A stretch of 33,418 nucleotides of DNA, from positions 1-33,418 of the forward strand of contig JAUVEU010000027.1 in NCBI GenBank assembly GCA_030594645.1, in the 5' to 3' direction. A program made the translations under genes and the position numbers. The stretch comes from Candidatus Aegiribacteria sp. (GTDB lineage: Bacteria > Fermentibacterota > Fermentibacteria > Fermentibacterales > JCC-6). Within the stretch, counting starts at the first letter, position 1; the number at the start of each line of letters is the position of its first letter. The notes below the pieces were generated by a model. It was not told the DNA's origin and made no database searches. It worked only from the letters and a program-made list of their open reading frames with translations. This document shows positions 1 through 8,547 of this stretch, piece after piece.

Positions 1-201
1 AACAGCATAGATACCATTATTATCCTCGTCGCTGGCAGCTGCATACACAGAATATTCAGTCCCGGTAATCCGGACGAGTCCTGCGGGCGCATCCAGACAG
101 GAAGCTGCATCATCAGAATATGCGTATGGAAAACATGCGCATCCGGATACTCCTGGTCCGGGCGCAAAGGAAATTACAGATGCGATAATTAATAGGATCA
201 G
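1..201 (-). CDS. Secreted protein, N-terminal part (runs off the window)
   Basis: An uninterrupted minus-strand frame runs from about 201 to the window edge. It opens with a hydrophobic stretch (LILLIIASVISFAPG) typical of a signal peptide, followed by a Cys-containing mature start (CACFPYAYSDD) and then a segment that could be a first beta-propeller blade or similar repeat. No ATG, GTG or TTG is available in frame near the start. The best candidate is CTG at 201-199, which overlaps the TGA of the sugar transferase as CTGA, matching the 4-bp ATGA overlaps used elsewhere in this operon, with the purine-rich GGAAGGGGAG just upstream. The product is probably exported and translated in coupling with the glycan genes. 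I do not recognise a family from 67 residues, and the start is uncertain. Confidence 0.5.
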   Translation of the reverse strand, partial: MILLIIASVISFAPGPGVSGCACFPYAYSDDAASCLDAPAGLVRITGTEYSVYAAASDEDNNGIYAV

Positions 202-1589
202 TATGCTCCCCTTCCCTTGAAAATCGTGACCAGCGTTTTCATTAGAATAGTAAAATCAAGCATCAATGACTGATTTCTAATGTAGTAGTAATCATATTCC
301 AGGTTGTCGTGCAGGGGAAGCTCTTTTCTTCCCATTATCTGCCACATTCCGGTCAAACCCGGTTTAACATCCAGCCTGTGACGCTGCCAGGCGGTGTATT
401 CCTTCACGATAAAAGTCATCTCGGGTCTTGGTCCCACAAGACTCATTTCACCCCGAATGACGTTGAACAGCTGCGGGAGTTCGTCCAGACTCGTTCTTCT
501 GAGGAATTTCCCTGTCCGGGTAACTCTTGTATCATTCATGGATACCGGAGCAACCTCGTACTCGTGCGAGTCAGGTTTCATGGTTCTGAATTTAAGAAGA
601 GTGAATTCCTTCCCCTTCAATCCAACCCTTCTCTGTTTGAAGATCGGGGATCCCTTGCTGGAAGCCAGCAGAATCAGATACAGAACAGACATCAATGGGA
701 ATAGAAGAACTGCCATAAAAATGGAAATAAGAATATCTACAGTTCTCTTTGTTATTTTGTGCAAGGTTCCAGGTTCACCATACCCGATTTCAATTATTGG
801 CAGTTTTACCAGATCATCCAGATCGGTTCCACCCATCGCTATTTCAAACAGGTCGGTTACGAGTCGAAAATGAACCTCAGTGTCGGTAACATTAGAAATT
901 ATCGATAGCATTTCGGGGCGCTCGAGTTCAGGCGCTGCGAAAAATACTTCATCTACCTTCATAATTCTTATCTTTTCAACCATGTCTGCCAGTGATGCCA
1001 CTATTGGGATACCCTCAAATTCATCAGCTGTGTTATCTCCGGGAGATACAATACCAATTATCTCCGGGGCCTTACCGGGTAATTTTAAAAGAGCTGATAT
1101 AACCCTTGAAGCTACTTCACCTGTACCAACAACCAGAATCTTCGGAACTTCTCTCAAAGGTGCTATGAACTGCGCAATTCTTCTCCCTACAAATCGAGTG
1201 ACAGTAGCAACCGGGATTGAAATTCCTATAAACATGAAAAGCATTATTCTTGAATAATCCATGCGTACGAGATAACTGAAAGCCATCAGCGCAACAGCAA
1301 GATAGAAAAGTGCTTTCATGAGCTTCTGCAGTTCACCAAGGCTTCCCAGATAACGCTTTGGTTTGTAAAGCCCGGCTCCGGCAAAGGAAATCAGCCACAG
1401 CAGAGCGATGACCGGCAGAACCATGATGTAAGTATGAAAAGAATGGTGAAATTCCGGCAGCACGGTTCTGAAGACAGAAGTTCTCAGAAACCACGTCAGA
1501 ATGAATGCCGCGGGTATTGCAATCGCATCTGCAAAAACCAGCAACATGCTGAGAACACGATCTGCTTTCCTGACCGGTACTAATTTCAT
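198..1589 (-). CDS. Undecaprenyl-phosphate sugar phosphotransferase (bacterial sugar transferase family)
   Basis: About 463 residues. The N-terminal third is membrane-embedded with several hydrophobic helices. A central Rossmann-like CoA-binding-type domain follows (ILVVGTGEVASRV). The C-terminal 190 residues are the bacterial sugar transferase catalytic domain (PF02397): a helix starting KRTVDILIS, then FKQRRVG, LLKFRTM, RRTSLDELPQLFNV, GEMSLVGPRPE and KPGLTGMWQ. Such enzymes move a sugar-1-phosphate onto undecaprenyl phosphate at the inner membrane and so start repeat-unit synthesis. The family is known to act with Wzx/Wzy or Wzm/Wzt export; Wzm/Wzt genes are upstream here. I chose ATG 1589 because it overlaps the preceding stop as ATGA; the frame is open 19 codons further upstream, but that part lies inside the GT2 gene. 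The sugar substrate cannot be read from the sequence. Confidence 0.9.
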   Translation of the reverse strand: MKLVPVRKADRVLSMLLVFADAIAIPAAFILTWFLRTSVFRTVLPEFHHSFHTYIMVLPVIALLWLISFAGAGLYKPKRYLGSLGELQKLMKALFYLAVALMAFSYLVRMDYSRIMLFMFIGISIPVATVTRFVGRRIAQFIAPLREVPKILVVGTGEVASRVISALLKLPGKAPEIIGIVSPGDNTADEFEGIPIVASLADMVEKIRIMKVDEVFFAAPELERPEMLSIISNVTDTEVHFRLVTDLFEIAMGGTDLDDLVKLPIIEIGYGEPGTLHKITKRTVDILISIFMAVLLFPLMSVLYLILLASSKGSPIFKQRRVGLKGKEFTLLKFRTMKPDSHEYEVAPVSMNDTRVTRTGKFLRRTSLDELPQLFNVIRGEMSLVGPRPEMTFIVKEYTAWQRHRLDVKPGLTGMWQIMGRKELPLHDNLEYDYYYIRNQSLMLDFTILMKTLVTIFKGRGAY

Positions 1590-2578
1590 TTTACCGCCTT
1601 TCCGGCGGTAAATATACCCAACAGCATCCCAGAAAAAAGCGCACACCCGCGCCAGGTTACAAATAGAGGAAGAATTGGAACCAGAAACGGTTCATTCCGA
1701 GCCCCTATCATCATAAGAGGAACTGAAGATATGATGATGCATATGGCCCACATTCCCACGAGTGTGAACGCAAATGAATAATATCCCATTAACAGCGGCA
1801 TAAAGACGAAAGGGAGAAGCATGCAAAGGATGATCTGCAGTTTCAGTGAAAATGGAGTATAAGAGCCTCCTCCAGCCTTATCCGGAAACTTCCTGAGAAC
1901 TTTCATTCTCCATTTCCCCCTGGATACTTTCATCCGGAAGTACGATTTCCAGCTGTCTCTGTGTGTATGTGTAACCAGAGCGTCCGGCTCAAACATAAGT
2001 TTCATATTCATGGATTTCATTCGATACGAAAGATCAACGTCCTCGTGATCAGGCATTGGAAACGACTCATCAAATCCTTCTGTCCGCTCCAGAGCTTCCC
2101 TTCTGAAAGCTGCTGAATAGGTATCAACAAGATCTATATCTTCCTGTTTTGATAAAAGACGATATCTTTCCTCAAATTCAATCTGCGCAAGTCTCTGAAT
2201 AATCAGTGATCCTCCGCTCGAGTAAGCTCCTTTTACACCGTCGGCTCCTTCGTCCAGCACTCTGAGCAATTTTTCAGCCCAGTCCGCCGCAGGTACGCAA
2301 TCCGAGTCTGTGAAAAGTATATAGTCACCACTCGAAGCTCTCCACCCTCTATTCCTTGCTGAAGCGGGACCGGAGTGCGATCCCTCCACTATCATGTCAG
2401 CTTTTTCCTGTATTCGTGGGGGAAGCGGGTTCCCGCCGTCAAGAGAAACAATTATTTCAAGGCTGCTTCTGATTGTCTGGCAGTCGAGGGCTTCAATACA
2501 TCTGATAAGTTTATCCGAATCATTATAACTGGGGATAATGACACTTGCCCGAACAGGCGAATTCATAAAATCGTTCAT
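1586..2578 (-). CDS. Family 2 glycosyltransferase with C-terminal membrane segments
   Basis: About 330 residues. The GT-A fold of family 2 opens at once with ASVIIPSYND, then the nucleotide-binding strand IIVSLDGG. The DxD-type metal site is FTDSDC, and the acceptor-side acid is in PMPDHEDVDLSYRMK, close to the ED motif of GT2 enzymes. The last 90 residues contain two hydrophobic stretches (LQIILCMLLPFVFMPLLMG and the segment from FTLVGMWAI), so the enzyme is anchored to the inner membrane. It probably adds one sugar to the lipid-linked glycan. ATG 2578 overlaps the upstream stop as ATGA; a longer open frame reaches 2665 but would overlap the radical SAM gene by about 90 bp with no homology in that part. 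The donor sugar is unknown. Confidence 0.88.
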   Translation of the reverse strand: MNDFMNSPVRASVIIPSYNDSDKLIRCIEALDCQTIRSSLEIIVSLDGGNPLPPRIQEKADMIVEGSHSGPASARNRGWRASSGDYILFTDSDCVPAADWAEKLLRVLDEGADGVKGAYSSGGSLIIQRLAQIEFEERYRLLSKQEDIDLVDTYSAAFRREALERTEGFDESFPMPDHEDVDLSYRMKSMNMKLMFEPDALVTHTHRDSWKSYFRMKVSRGKWRMKVLRKFPDKAGGGSYTPFSLKLQIILCMLLPFVFMPLLMGYYSFAFTLVGMWAICIIISSVPLMMIGARNEPFLVPILPLFVTWRGCALFSGMLLGIFTAGKAVK

Positions 2579-4026
2579 TTTTTTCTCGAACTCCTGAAAA
2601 TGTATTTCCGGAAAGTTGAAAAAGCCCTGAATGTCCTCTTCCGTTCGTCTGCATCCAGCAGACATGCACGCATTTTCCTGAGAATGTAAAGCGGCCTGAG
2701 GTAGAATTTCTTGCGTGCATGGTCACAGAAATCAACGAGCTGCTCTGATGTGAGCTCATCCGTACTGACAACACAGTTATGAAGTCCGTCCTCCGTCAGC
2801 CAGTCTCTCCATACAGTTGCTGTGATATTTCCTGATTCATCCGCCTGACGGTATGCTTCCGTGCCTGGATAAACCATCATGGGATAGAATTGTGCAGTAT
2901 CAGGGTTGATTTCCAGCGCGAACTCAAGGGTCTCCTCCATTGTTTTTCCGGTTTCCCCTCTTGTTCCAACCATGAAGCACCCGTGTACAAGAATACCCGC
3001 GTCAGCAGCGTTCCGCATGAATATCCTGGAAGTTTCTGTTGTTATACCCTTTTTCATATTTCTGAGCATTTCATCGCTGCCGCTTTCAAAACCTACACAT
3101 ACAGATCGAAGTCCTGCTCTCCTGCAGATTTCCAGAGTCTCCCGATCAACATTCGCACGCATGTTGGATGTCCAGGAAATTGATACGTCTGCCCTGATCA
3201 TCGCTTCTGCAAGCCTCTGCAGTCTTTTCTGATCAACGGAAATCGTATCATCCTCGAAGAATACCGCTCTTACATAAGGTAGATTATCCTGAACCCAGAG
3301 CATTTCACCGACTATATTGTCAATCGATCGATATCGAAATTTCCTTCCCTGAAGAATCTGTGGAAAAACGCAGAACGTACATTCATGGGGACATCCTCTG
3401 CCACCCATGATCATTACCTGCGGATAAAGAGCATTGGGGTTATTGTAGTTTCTGATATTAAGATGTTTCGCATACACGGTGCTGACAAATGGGAGAGAAT
3501 CGAGATCGTCCATTCTTTCTGAATGACCTCTGAAACTGCTTTCTCCATTCGGACCCCTCATAAACAGACCCGGTATTTCAGTCGGATCTCCGCTATTCTC
3601 GAGTACTTCCGCGAGTTTGAGAAGAGGTGTCTCGTACTCTCCCACGACTATCCCTTCATATCTGCTTCCCAACTGGAGTGTTTTCTCCGGCAGAGCAGAG
3701 GGATGAGTCCCCACAAGCATAACAGTCCTTCCTGACTTGCAGATACTGTCCGCAAATCTGACATCCGATTCAATGGATGGAGTAGAAGTTTCCACTATTA
3801 CGAGCGAGGGATTGTATTTGTCGATTCTTTCCGCGGTCTGAGATATATCGAGCCCGTCAGCTGGAGCATCAATCAGATCGAGCTCATCCCCTCTCTGTTC
3901 AAGAGCACAGGTTGCGTAAGCAAGCCATATCGGGTAGTAAAGCGTCCCGCTCTTCGTAACCGCAGGGCTTCTCTGTCCTCTGCTGTAGTCCGGAAGAAAT
4001 GGTGGGTTAACCGCTGTAATTCTCAT
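2575..4026 (-). CDS. B12-binding-domain radical SAM protein
   Basis: 483 residues. Residues from about 20 to 160 form a cobalamin-binding-like Rossmann domain (VIVETSTPSIESD, VMLVGTHPSALPE), but no DxHxxG cobalamin-ligand motif is evident, as in other members that bind B12 without it. The radical SAM core follows with the cluster motif CPHECTFC (CxxxCxxC) near residue 217, the GxE-like stretch VCVGFESGSDEMLR, and CFMVGTRGETG. A C-terminal tail of about 90 residues is basic. Family members catalyse B12-dependent methylation or ring rearrangement of lipids, sugars or natural products. In this locus, modification of a sugar or of the lipid carrier is the plausible role. The gene overlaps GT9 by 20 bp and the GT2 gene by 4 bp. 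A second, diverged member lies at 7174-8547. The substrate is unknown. Confidence 0.85.
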   Translation of the reverse strand: MRITAVNPPFLPDYSRGQRSPAVTKSGTLYYPIWLAYATCALEQRGDELDLIDAPADGLDISQTAERIDKYNPSLVIVETSTPSIESDVRFADSICKSGRTVMLVGTHPSALPEKTLQLGSRYEGIVVGEYETPLLKLAEVLENSGDPTEIPGLFMRGPNGESSFRGHSERMDDLDSLPFVSTVYAKHLNIRNYNNPNALYPQVMIMGGRGCPHECTFCVFPQILQGRKFRYRSIDNIVGEMLWVQDNLPYVRAVFFEDDTISVDQKRLQRLAEAMIRADVSISWTSNMRANVDRETLEICRRAGLRSVCVGFESGSDEMLRNMKKGITTETSRIFMRNAADAGILVHGCFMVGTRGETGKTMEETLEFALEINPDTAQFYPMMVYPGTEAYRQADESGNITATVWRDWLTEDGLHNCVVSTDELTSEQLVDFCDHARKKFYLRPLYILRKMRACLLDADERKRTFRAFSTFRKYIFRSSRKK

Positions 4027-5035
4027 GCATCACCTTCTGAATAGAAAACCATGTATCGTCGACTCCGAGTGATTCCATGCAAATCGCTTTTTTCTGCAAA
4101 CAACCTGGAAAAAGGCTGTTTGAATAGCACGGTGAACATGGAACATCCGCAACAACGGGAGTAATAAGTCCCTCAGCGTACAGGGTATGGGGCGAAGTCG
4201 GACCGAAAAGCACAACGGATGGCAGTTTTCTTGCAACAGCCAGGTGTGCAGTCCCGCTGTCAGCACCCAGGAATCCAATACATCTGTCCAGCAGAGCGGC
4301 CGTCTGACCCCATGTTGTTTTTCCGGTCATGTTCAATACATCAGCTGTAACCATCGAAATCATTTTATCTGCCTCGTAGCAGTCTCCGATTCCCCCTACA
4401 ACAACAACCCTGATACCCATCTTTCCAAGTCTGTTCGCGATGGCCGCATATTTCTCCGGCTGCCATCTCTTCTCCAGGACCACATCTCTCGGATTCCTGC
4501 CTCCACCCGGCGCAATTGCGAAATACGGACCGCTTATTCCCAGTTTATCAACCCATTCCTTTTCTGAATGTTTGAGCGAAAAAAGCGGTCTCCAGTCAGA
4601 GGGTTGTACACCTGCAGTTTTCGAATAGGAATATCCGGCGTAATCCGTCTCCTTCATCGGGAAGACCTCTTCCCATTTTCCAAGAGATGAACCTCCTGAG
4701 GACCTCATTGAAGCTCCTGTCAGAAACCTTACCCATCTTCTCACAATGGGAGAACCCTGAAATACGAATGATTCAGCAACATCTCTCAGATGTTTTCTAT
4801 TCCGGATAGTCCATTTAAGGAATCCTGTGTAACCGGATCTGCCCGATGGCGGAACCGGTGCTGTAAATATTCTGTCAACGCCTGGAATACGCTCCCACAC
4901 ATCTGCAGCAGAAGGACCGGTAAGAATCCAGCAGGTTCTCTTTTTCTCCTCTATGAGAGCCTGTACGACAGGTGTACATAGCAACGAGTCACCAAAGGCG
5001 TGTGTCTTTACAAGAAGTACCGGCGCTTCAGGCAT
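4007..5035 (-). CDS. Family 9 glycosyltransferase (ADP-heptose:LPS heptosyltransferase-like)
   Basis: About 342 residues with the two-Rossmann GT-B layout of family 9. The N-terminal strand and loop are LLVKTHAFGDSLLCTPVVQAL. The C-terminal donor site has APGGGRNPRDV, a basic WQPEKYAAIANRL helix, VVVVGGIGD, and the family signature GADSGTAHLAVA followed by VVLFGPTSPHTLYAEG. The C-terminus contains five cysteines (PCSPC then CLQKKAIC), which are common in family members that end in a cysteine-rich tail. The enzyme acts on the cytoplasmic face of the inner membrane and transfers heptose or a related sugar to a lipid-linked acceptor. ATG 5035 was chosen because the upstream gene ends at 5028, giving an 8-bp overlap (ATGCCTGA). 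Residues further upstream read inside the neighbouring gene and lack the family start. Confidence 0.88.
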   Translation of the reverse strand: MPEAPVLLVKTHAFGDSLLCTPVVQALIEEKKRTCWILTGPSAADVWERIPGVDRIFTAPVPPSGRSGYTGFLKWTIRNRKHLRDVAESFVFQGSPIVRRWVRFLTGASMRSSGGSSLGKWEEVFPMKETDYAGYSYSKTAGVQPSDWRPLFSLKHSEKEWVDKLGISGPYFAIAPGGGRNPRDVVLEKRWQPEKYAAIANRLGKMGIRVVVVGGIGDCYEADKMISMVTADVLNMTGKTTWGQTAALLDRCIGFLGADSGTAHLAVARKLPSVVLFGPTSPHTLYAEGLITPVVADVPCSPCYSNSLFPGCLQKKAICMESLGVDDTWFSIQKVMHENYSG

Positions 5036-6482
5036 TCCTGGCTGCCCTCCATGATTGATATCTCTCCAGTGAATACTGCACCCCGACCAGCGCCAGTATT
5101 GCCATGGGATAATCAATCGCTACCCTGTGAGGAGTTCCTGAGGCGGTGAGCAGGTGCATCAGAGCATACCCGGCTACTCCTGTTGTGATGTAGAATCCGC
5201 CGGCTCCTTTCCTGAAACAGCATCTGACAGCTCCACCCCACAGGAAGAACAGTATCCAGAAGAAGGACAGAAGCCCCGCCAGAGTATATAGAACAGAGAA
5301 GGAATTCAAAGGGAAAGGCTTGAAAAACTCAATGAATCGCAAAGAGATCAATCTAAGTGTCAGTACAGGATTCCGAAGCATGAAAGTTGTGTTCCTTTCG
5401 AACAGAATTCTGTCTCTTTCCCATTCGGATTCATCTCTGAATTCCGGGAATTCCGCAAGCTCAGGCGAATTCAGCTTATTAATGTATTCTCTCCGGATAT
5501 CTCCATACAGCAGTTTCGCCCCTTCAACCTCGTTCACGAAATGCTCCGTGAATATCCTTCCATTGTATTCCCACAGGTTCACTCCGCCCTGTGTGGGCAT
5601 AATTCGGAAAGATCCGCAAATTTCTCTGTTCCTCAGTCCCCATGGAAGCATGAGCAGCATGAAAACCCCTAGAACAACCATGCCATAAGAGAATCCTTTT
5701 AAGGAAAACACTTGAGTTCTGAATGTGGAATTTTCCGCCCTCCTTCTCCCCGATAAGATCTGCCTGATCTTCGGAGCAAATGGGAGGAGAAGAATCATCC
5801 ATATCATCAGAGGGAGAGAAACGGGGCGTACATAGAATGAACATGCCCACGCAAATCCGGTTACCGCAGCAATCAATACCATTGAACGGGGTGAATGAGA
5901 CTCCTCAAGGAGTTTGAGTGAGAGAAGCACTGAAATCAGGAATATCAGTGAAAACAGCGCCTGTGTCGCAGGCACCGCTTCATAATAGAGTTCGAAAGGG
6001 TCAAGAGCCATGAATATCCCCGCTAGCGCAAGGAATTTCCCCGATAGAAATCTTCTGGCAATCCTCATCCCGATCAACACTGTGAAAAGCCCCAGAAACA
6101 GTTGTATCCCACGTACGGCCAGGAAATTTCCCGATCCGAATATCGCATATATGGAGGCCATGAAAACAGCATATCCAGGGACAAGAAACGTCGTAGGCCT
6201 GTCAGGCCTTAATCCCCCGTAGTACGCATCAACTCTCCTGTAGAACTCAAATGTTTTCTGAAACATGGGGTTTGCATGGGCTTCCCTTTCAGGATAAAGC
6301 ATCGATCCTGAAAGCATAAAACCATTTCCGCTGAGAAGGTTTTCGGCCAGATTGGACTGAGTTCTGCCCTCACCTATAAGAAATACTCCCTGTGATGCTG
6401 CTCCAAACACCAGAATTCGAGCAACCAGCGCAAGGAGAAGGATTCTCCTTGTTAACTTCGCTTCAGCCATTCGTTGAACCAT
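5028..6482 (-). CDS. Polytopic membrane glycosyltransferase, GT39/ArnT type
   Basis: 484 residues with around ten hydrophobic helices. The N-terminus LTRRILLLALVARILVFG is followed by a periplasmic-type loop with GEGRTQSNLAENLLSGNGF, the place where this family carries its acidic catalytic residues (D/E near the first loop; here E within GEGR). Further loop residues include RPDRPTTFLVPGYAVFMA and FMALDPFELYYEAVPATQALFS. Proteins of this type (PMT/ArnT-like, family 39) use a polyprenyl-phosphate sugar to glycosylate a lipid or protein acceptor on the periplasmic side. The paralogue at 8531-9844 shares the same plan. Alternative start ATG 6470 is possible; neither start has a strong ribosome site, and both overlap the deacetylase gene. 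Substrate and donor are unknown. Confidence 0.8.
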   Translation of the reverse strand: MVQRMAEAKLTRRILLLALVARILVFGAASQGVFLIGEGRTQSNLAENLLSGNGFMLSGSMLYPEREAHANPMFQKTFEFYRRVDAYYGGLRPDRPTTFLVPGYAVFMASIYAIFGSGNFLAVRGIQLFLGLFTVLIGMRIARRFLSGKFLALAGIFMALDPFELYYEAVPATQALFSLIFLISVLLSLKLLEESHSPRSMVLIAAVTGFAWACSFYVRPVSLPLMIWMILLLPFAPKIRQILSGRRRAENSTFRTQVFSLKGFSYGMVVLGVFMLLMLPWGLRNREICGSFRIMPTQGGVNLWEYNGRIFTEHFVNEVEGAKLLYGDIRREYINKLNSPELAEFPEFRDESEWERDRILFERNTTFMLRNPVLTLRLISLRFIEFFKPFPLNSFSVLYTLAGLLSFFWILFFLWGGAVRCCFRKGAGGFYITTGVAGYALMHLLTASGTPHRVAIDYPMAILALVGVQYSLERYQSWRAARNA

Positions 6483-7177
6483 TCTGATCGCATCAACTCC
6501 AATTCATCAGGTTGTGTTGAAGCCCATACTGGAGAAATAGCCGGATGCGTCACGAGTTCAGCCAGACCTTCACGCTTAAGGCTCCCGGAAAGTCTTTCAA
6601 GGTACTTCCTTGTAACATTCCCGCTTCTGGAGAATCCAAGCATTAAATCAGGTGTTACTACGCCCCTCTTTTTTGCCATTTTCATCAGTTTCCTGCCAAG
6701 ACTGTTAAGTACAATCCCGGATGGACGTCGCAATTTGTCAGGAAGAACAGCTGCTCTGACTTTTCCTATTCCGTATTCCTTTGCCAGATCAAGTATCACT
6801 TCTCTTAATCCGGACAGATTATGCAGGTGATGATGGCTGTCCAGTCCGGTTATCATAACACCAGCTGAGAGAACTCTTTCAATCTGGACTCTCCATTCAT
6901 CTTTGACTTGCCCGGCCAGAACAGACCCGCTTCTGAACCACGTATGGAAAGAATCCGGAAACTCGTTCCCCGTTATAAATGGAGGCTCTGAACAATTCAA
7001 ATGAACAGATGTCCTGACATCCGAACTGTTTGCAATTTCCAGCGCCTCATCGAGAGCTTTGCCTGTTGCAAATATGCTCAGACAGTCAACCCGGTTTGCG
7101 TTAAGCAGTATTTTAGCTGCTTTGTTCACAGATGTGGAAAGACCCATATCATCGATTGTCACTTGTATTTTCATCAT
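6452..7177 (-). CDS. YdjC/ChbG-family carbohydrate deacetylase
   Basis: 241 residues, the usual length for the YdjC/ChbG/HpnK family. The metal-binding acidic pair is in VTIDDMGLS near the N-terminus, the first His is in SVHLNCSEPP, and the second histidine cluster is in GLDSHHHLHN. The C-terminal catalytic His lies in LVTHPAISP. These enzymes have a TIM-barrel-like fold, bind a divalent metal and remove N-acetyl groups from amino sugars. Position inside the glycan operon suggests deacetylation of a GlcNAc-type sugar in the lipid-linked or exported polysaccharide. Start ATG 7177 overlaps the previous stop (ATGA). The gene overlaps the downstream GT39 gene by up to 31 bp. Family assignment is firm; the substrate is inferred. 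Confidence 0.85.
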   Translation of the reverse strand: MMKIQVTIDDMGLSTSVNKAAKILLNANRVDCLSIFATGKALDEALEIANSSDVRTSVHLNCSEPPFITGNEFPDSFHTWFRSGSVLAGQVKDEWRVQIERVLSAGVMITGLDSHHHLHNLSGLREVILDLAKEYGIGKVRAAVLPDKLRRPSGIVLNSLGRKLMKMAKKRGVVTPDLMLGFSRSGNVTRKYLERLSGSLKREGLAELVTHPAISPVWASTQPDELELMRSEWFNEWLKRS

Positions 7178-8547
7178 ACCCTTCTCGCTTTCAGAAGAGT
7201 TCTTTTGAGGTTTCGCGGTCCCAGAACCGTCCTGATGGTTCTGAATATTCTACTCGGTTGAAGGTAGAATTTCAGGAACGCCTTTTTCTTCATCTTTTCT
7301 ATCGAACCCGATGCAATTCCGTCAAGCGAATAGACAGATGTCTGAAAACAGTCAAATTCGCTGTAATCTTTGTTAATGAGTTCTTTAGTCATATCCCATA
7401 ACATGGTATGAGGAAAAGGAGTAGTGATGTCAAACACAGCATCGTCAAAAGGTTGTTTCGCAGCAAAATCAATTGTTCTTCTCATCTCTTCGATAGTCTC
7501 CCCCGGAGCACCAAGCATGAAATAGCCCTGCACGAATATTCCCCTGTCATTCGCCAGGCGCAAAGCCTTCTGTACACCCTCCACCGTTATACCCTTGTTG
7601 TAGATATCATCCAGAACTCTCTGCGAGGCAGATTCCACACCCATGTTGATTTTAGCAAGTCCGGCTTCTTTCATATGATCAAGCAGTTCTCCGCTCAGCA
7701 GATCCGCCCGCACATTACAGCACCATTTCAATTCAACACCCCGCGAAAGCATCTCATCGCATATTTCGTGGACCCATTCATGATCCAGTATGAAAGTGGA
7801 GTCCTCAAACATGAAAGCATTAATTCCGAATTTCTCTTTGAGATACTCAAGTTCATCAACAATATTGAACGGGGATCTCTTCCGTATTTTCTTTCCGAAT
7901 ATTTCGGAAAGGGTCGGCTGACAGAATGTGCATTTGAACGGACATCCCCTTGTCGCCATAACAGAGGTCCCGCGCAGAGATGAATCAACCCGATCCATCG
8001 AATACCAGCTTGAGAAGTACTTCTCCATATCAAAGATTGACCTGTCCGGAAATGGAAGAGAATCCAGATTCTCAGTGAGAAGCATGCCTGGATTTCTTCT
8101 TGTTTCATCACCCGACATCCAGCAGGCTCCGGGAATATCATCCCACCGTCCGGTTTCAAGAATTCGTGAAAATGCTATCTCTCCCTCACCGGAATAGACA
8201 AAATCTGATTTCATCCTCCTGAGTGTATCCTTAGGAAGTACGGTCGCATGTGGCCCCCCCACTGCAAGAACCGCACTTATTTCTGAACTCCGGACAATTT
8301 CCGCTACTCTTTCTGCGGCCTTCAATTGTGGAGTAACAAGAGATATTGCAATAAGATCAGGTTTGTAATTCAGCATCCTGCTTCTGAAAGATTTGAACGG
8401 ATCCTTCAGAAAGGACATGTCACACAGTTCTACTTCACATCCGGCTAATTTCGCCAGGGCGGACAGGCTCGCTATTCCAAGAGGCGGCTGACCGGAAGGG
8501 TACCGCGTTTCAGGGAAAACAAACAGAATTCTATTGAATGCAGGCAT
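7174..8547 (-). CDS. B12-binding-domain radical SAM protein (second copy)
   Basis: 457 residues. The N-terminal domain begins ILFVFPETRYPSGQPPLGIA and contains the cobalamin-domain-like strands DLIAISLVTPQ and AVLAVGGPHATVLP. The radical SAM motif is RGCPFKCTFCQP, CxxxCxxC, at about residue 200. The SAM-binding GxE region is INMGVESASQRVL, and YFMLGAPGETIEEM follows. It resembles the copy at 2575-4026 in order and motifs but is clearly diverged, so the two probably act on different substrates or steps. A good ribosome site (GGAGGAG, 4 nt before ATG) supports start 8547. It overlaps the upstream GT39 gene by 17 bp and the deacetylase by 4 bp. The reaction is not predictable beyond B12-dependent radical chemistry. 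Confidence 0.85.
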   Translation of the reverse strand: MPAFNRILFVFPETRYPSGQPPLGIASLSALAKLAGCEVELCDMSFLKDPFKSFRSRMLNYKPDLIAISLVTPQLKAAERVAEIVRSSEISAVLAVGGPHATVLPKDTLRRMKSDFVYSGEGEIAFSRILETGRWDDIPGACWMSGDETRRNPGMLLTENLDSLPFPDRSIFDMEKYFSSWYSMDRVDSSLRGTSVMATRGCPFKCTFCQPTLSEIFGKKIRKRSPFNIVDELEYLKEKFGINAFMFEDSTFILDHEWVHEICDEMLSRGVELKWCCNVRADLLSGELLDHMKEAGLAKINMGVESASQRVLDDIYNKGITVEGVQKALRLANDRGIFVQGYFMLGAPGETIEEMRRTIDFAAKQPFDDAVFDITTPFPHTMLWDMTKELINKDYSEFDCFQTSVYSLDGIASGSIEKMKKKAFLKFYLQPSRIFRTIRTVLGPRNLKRTLLKARRV

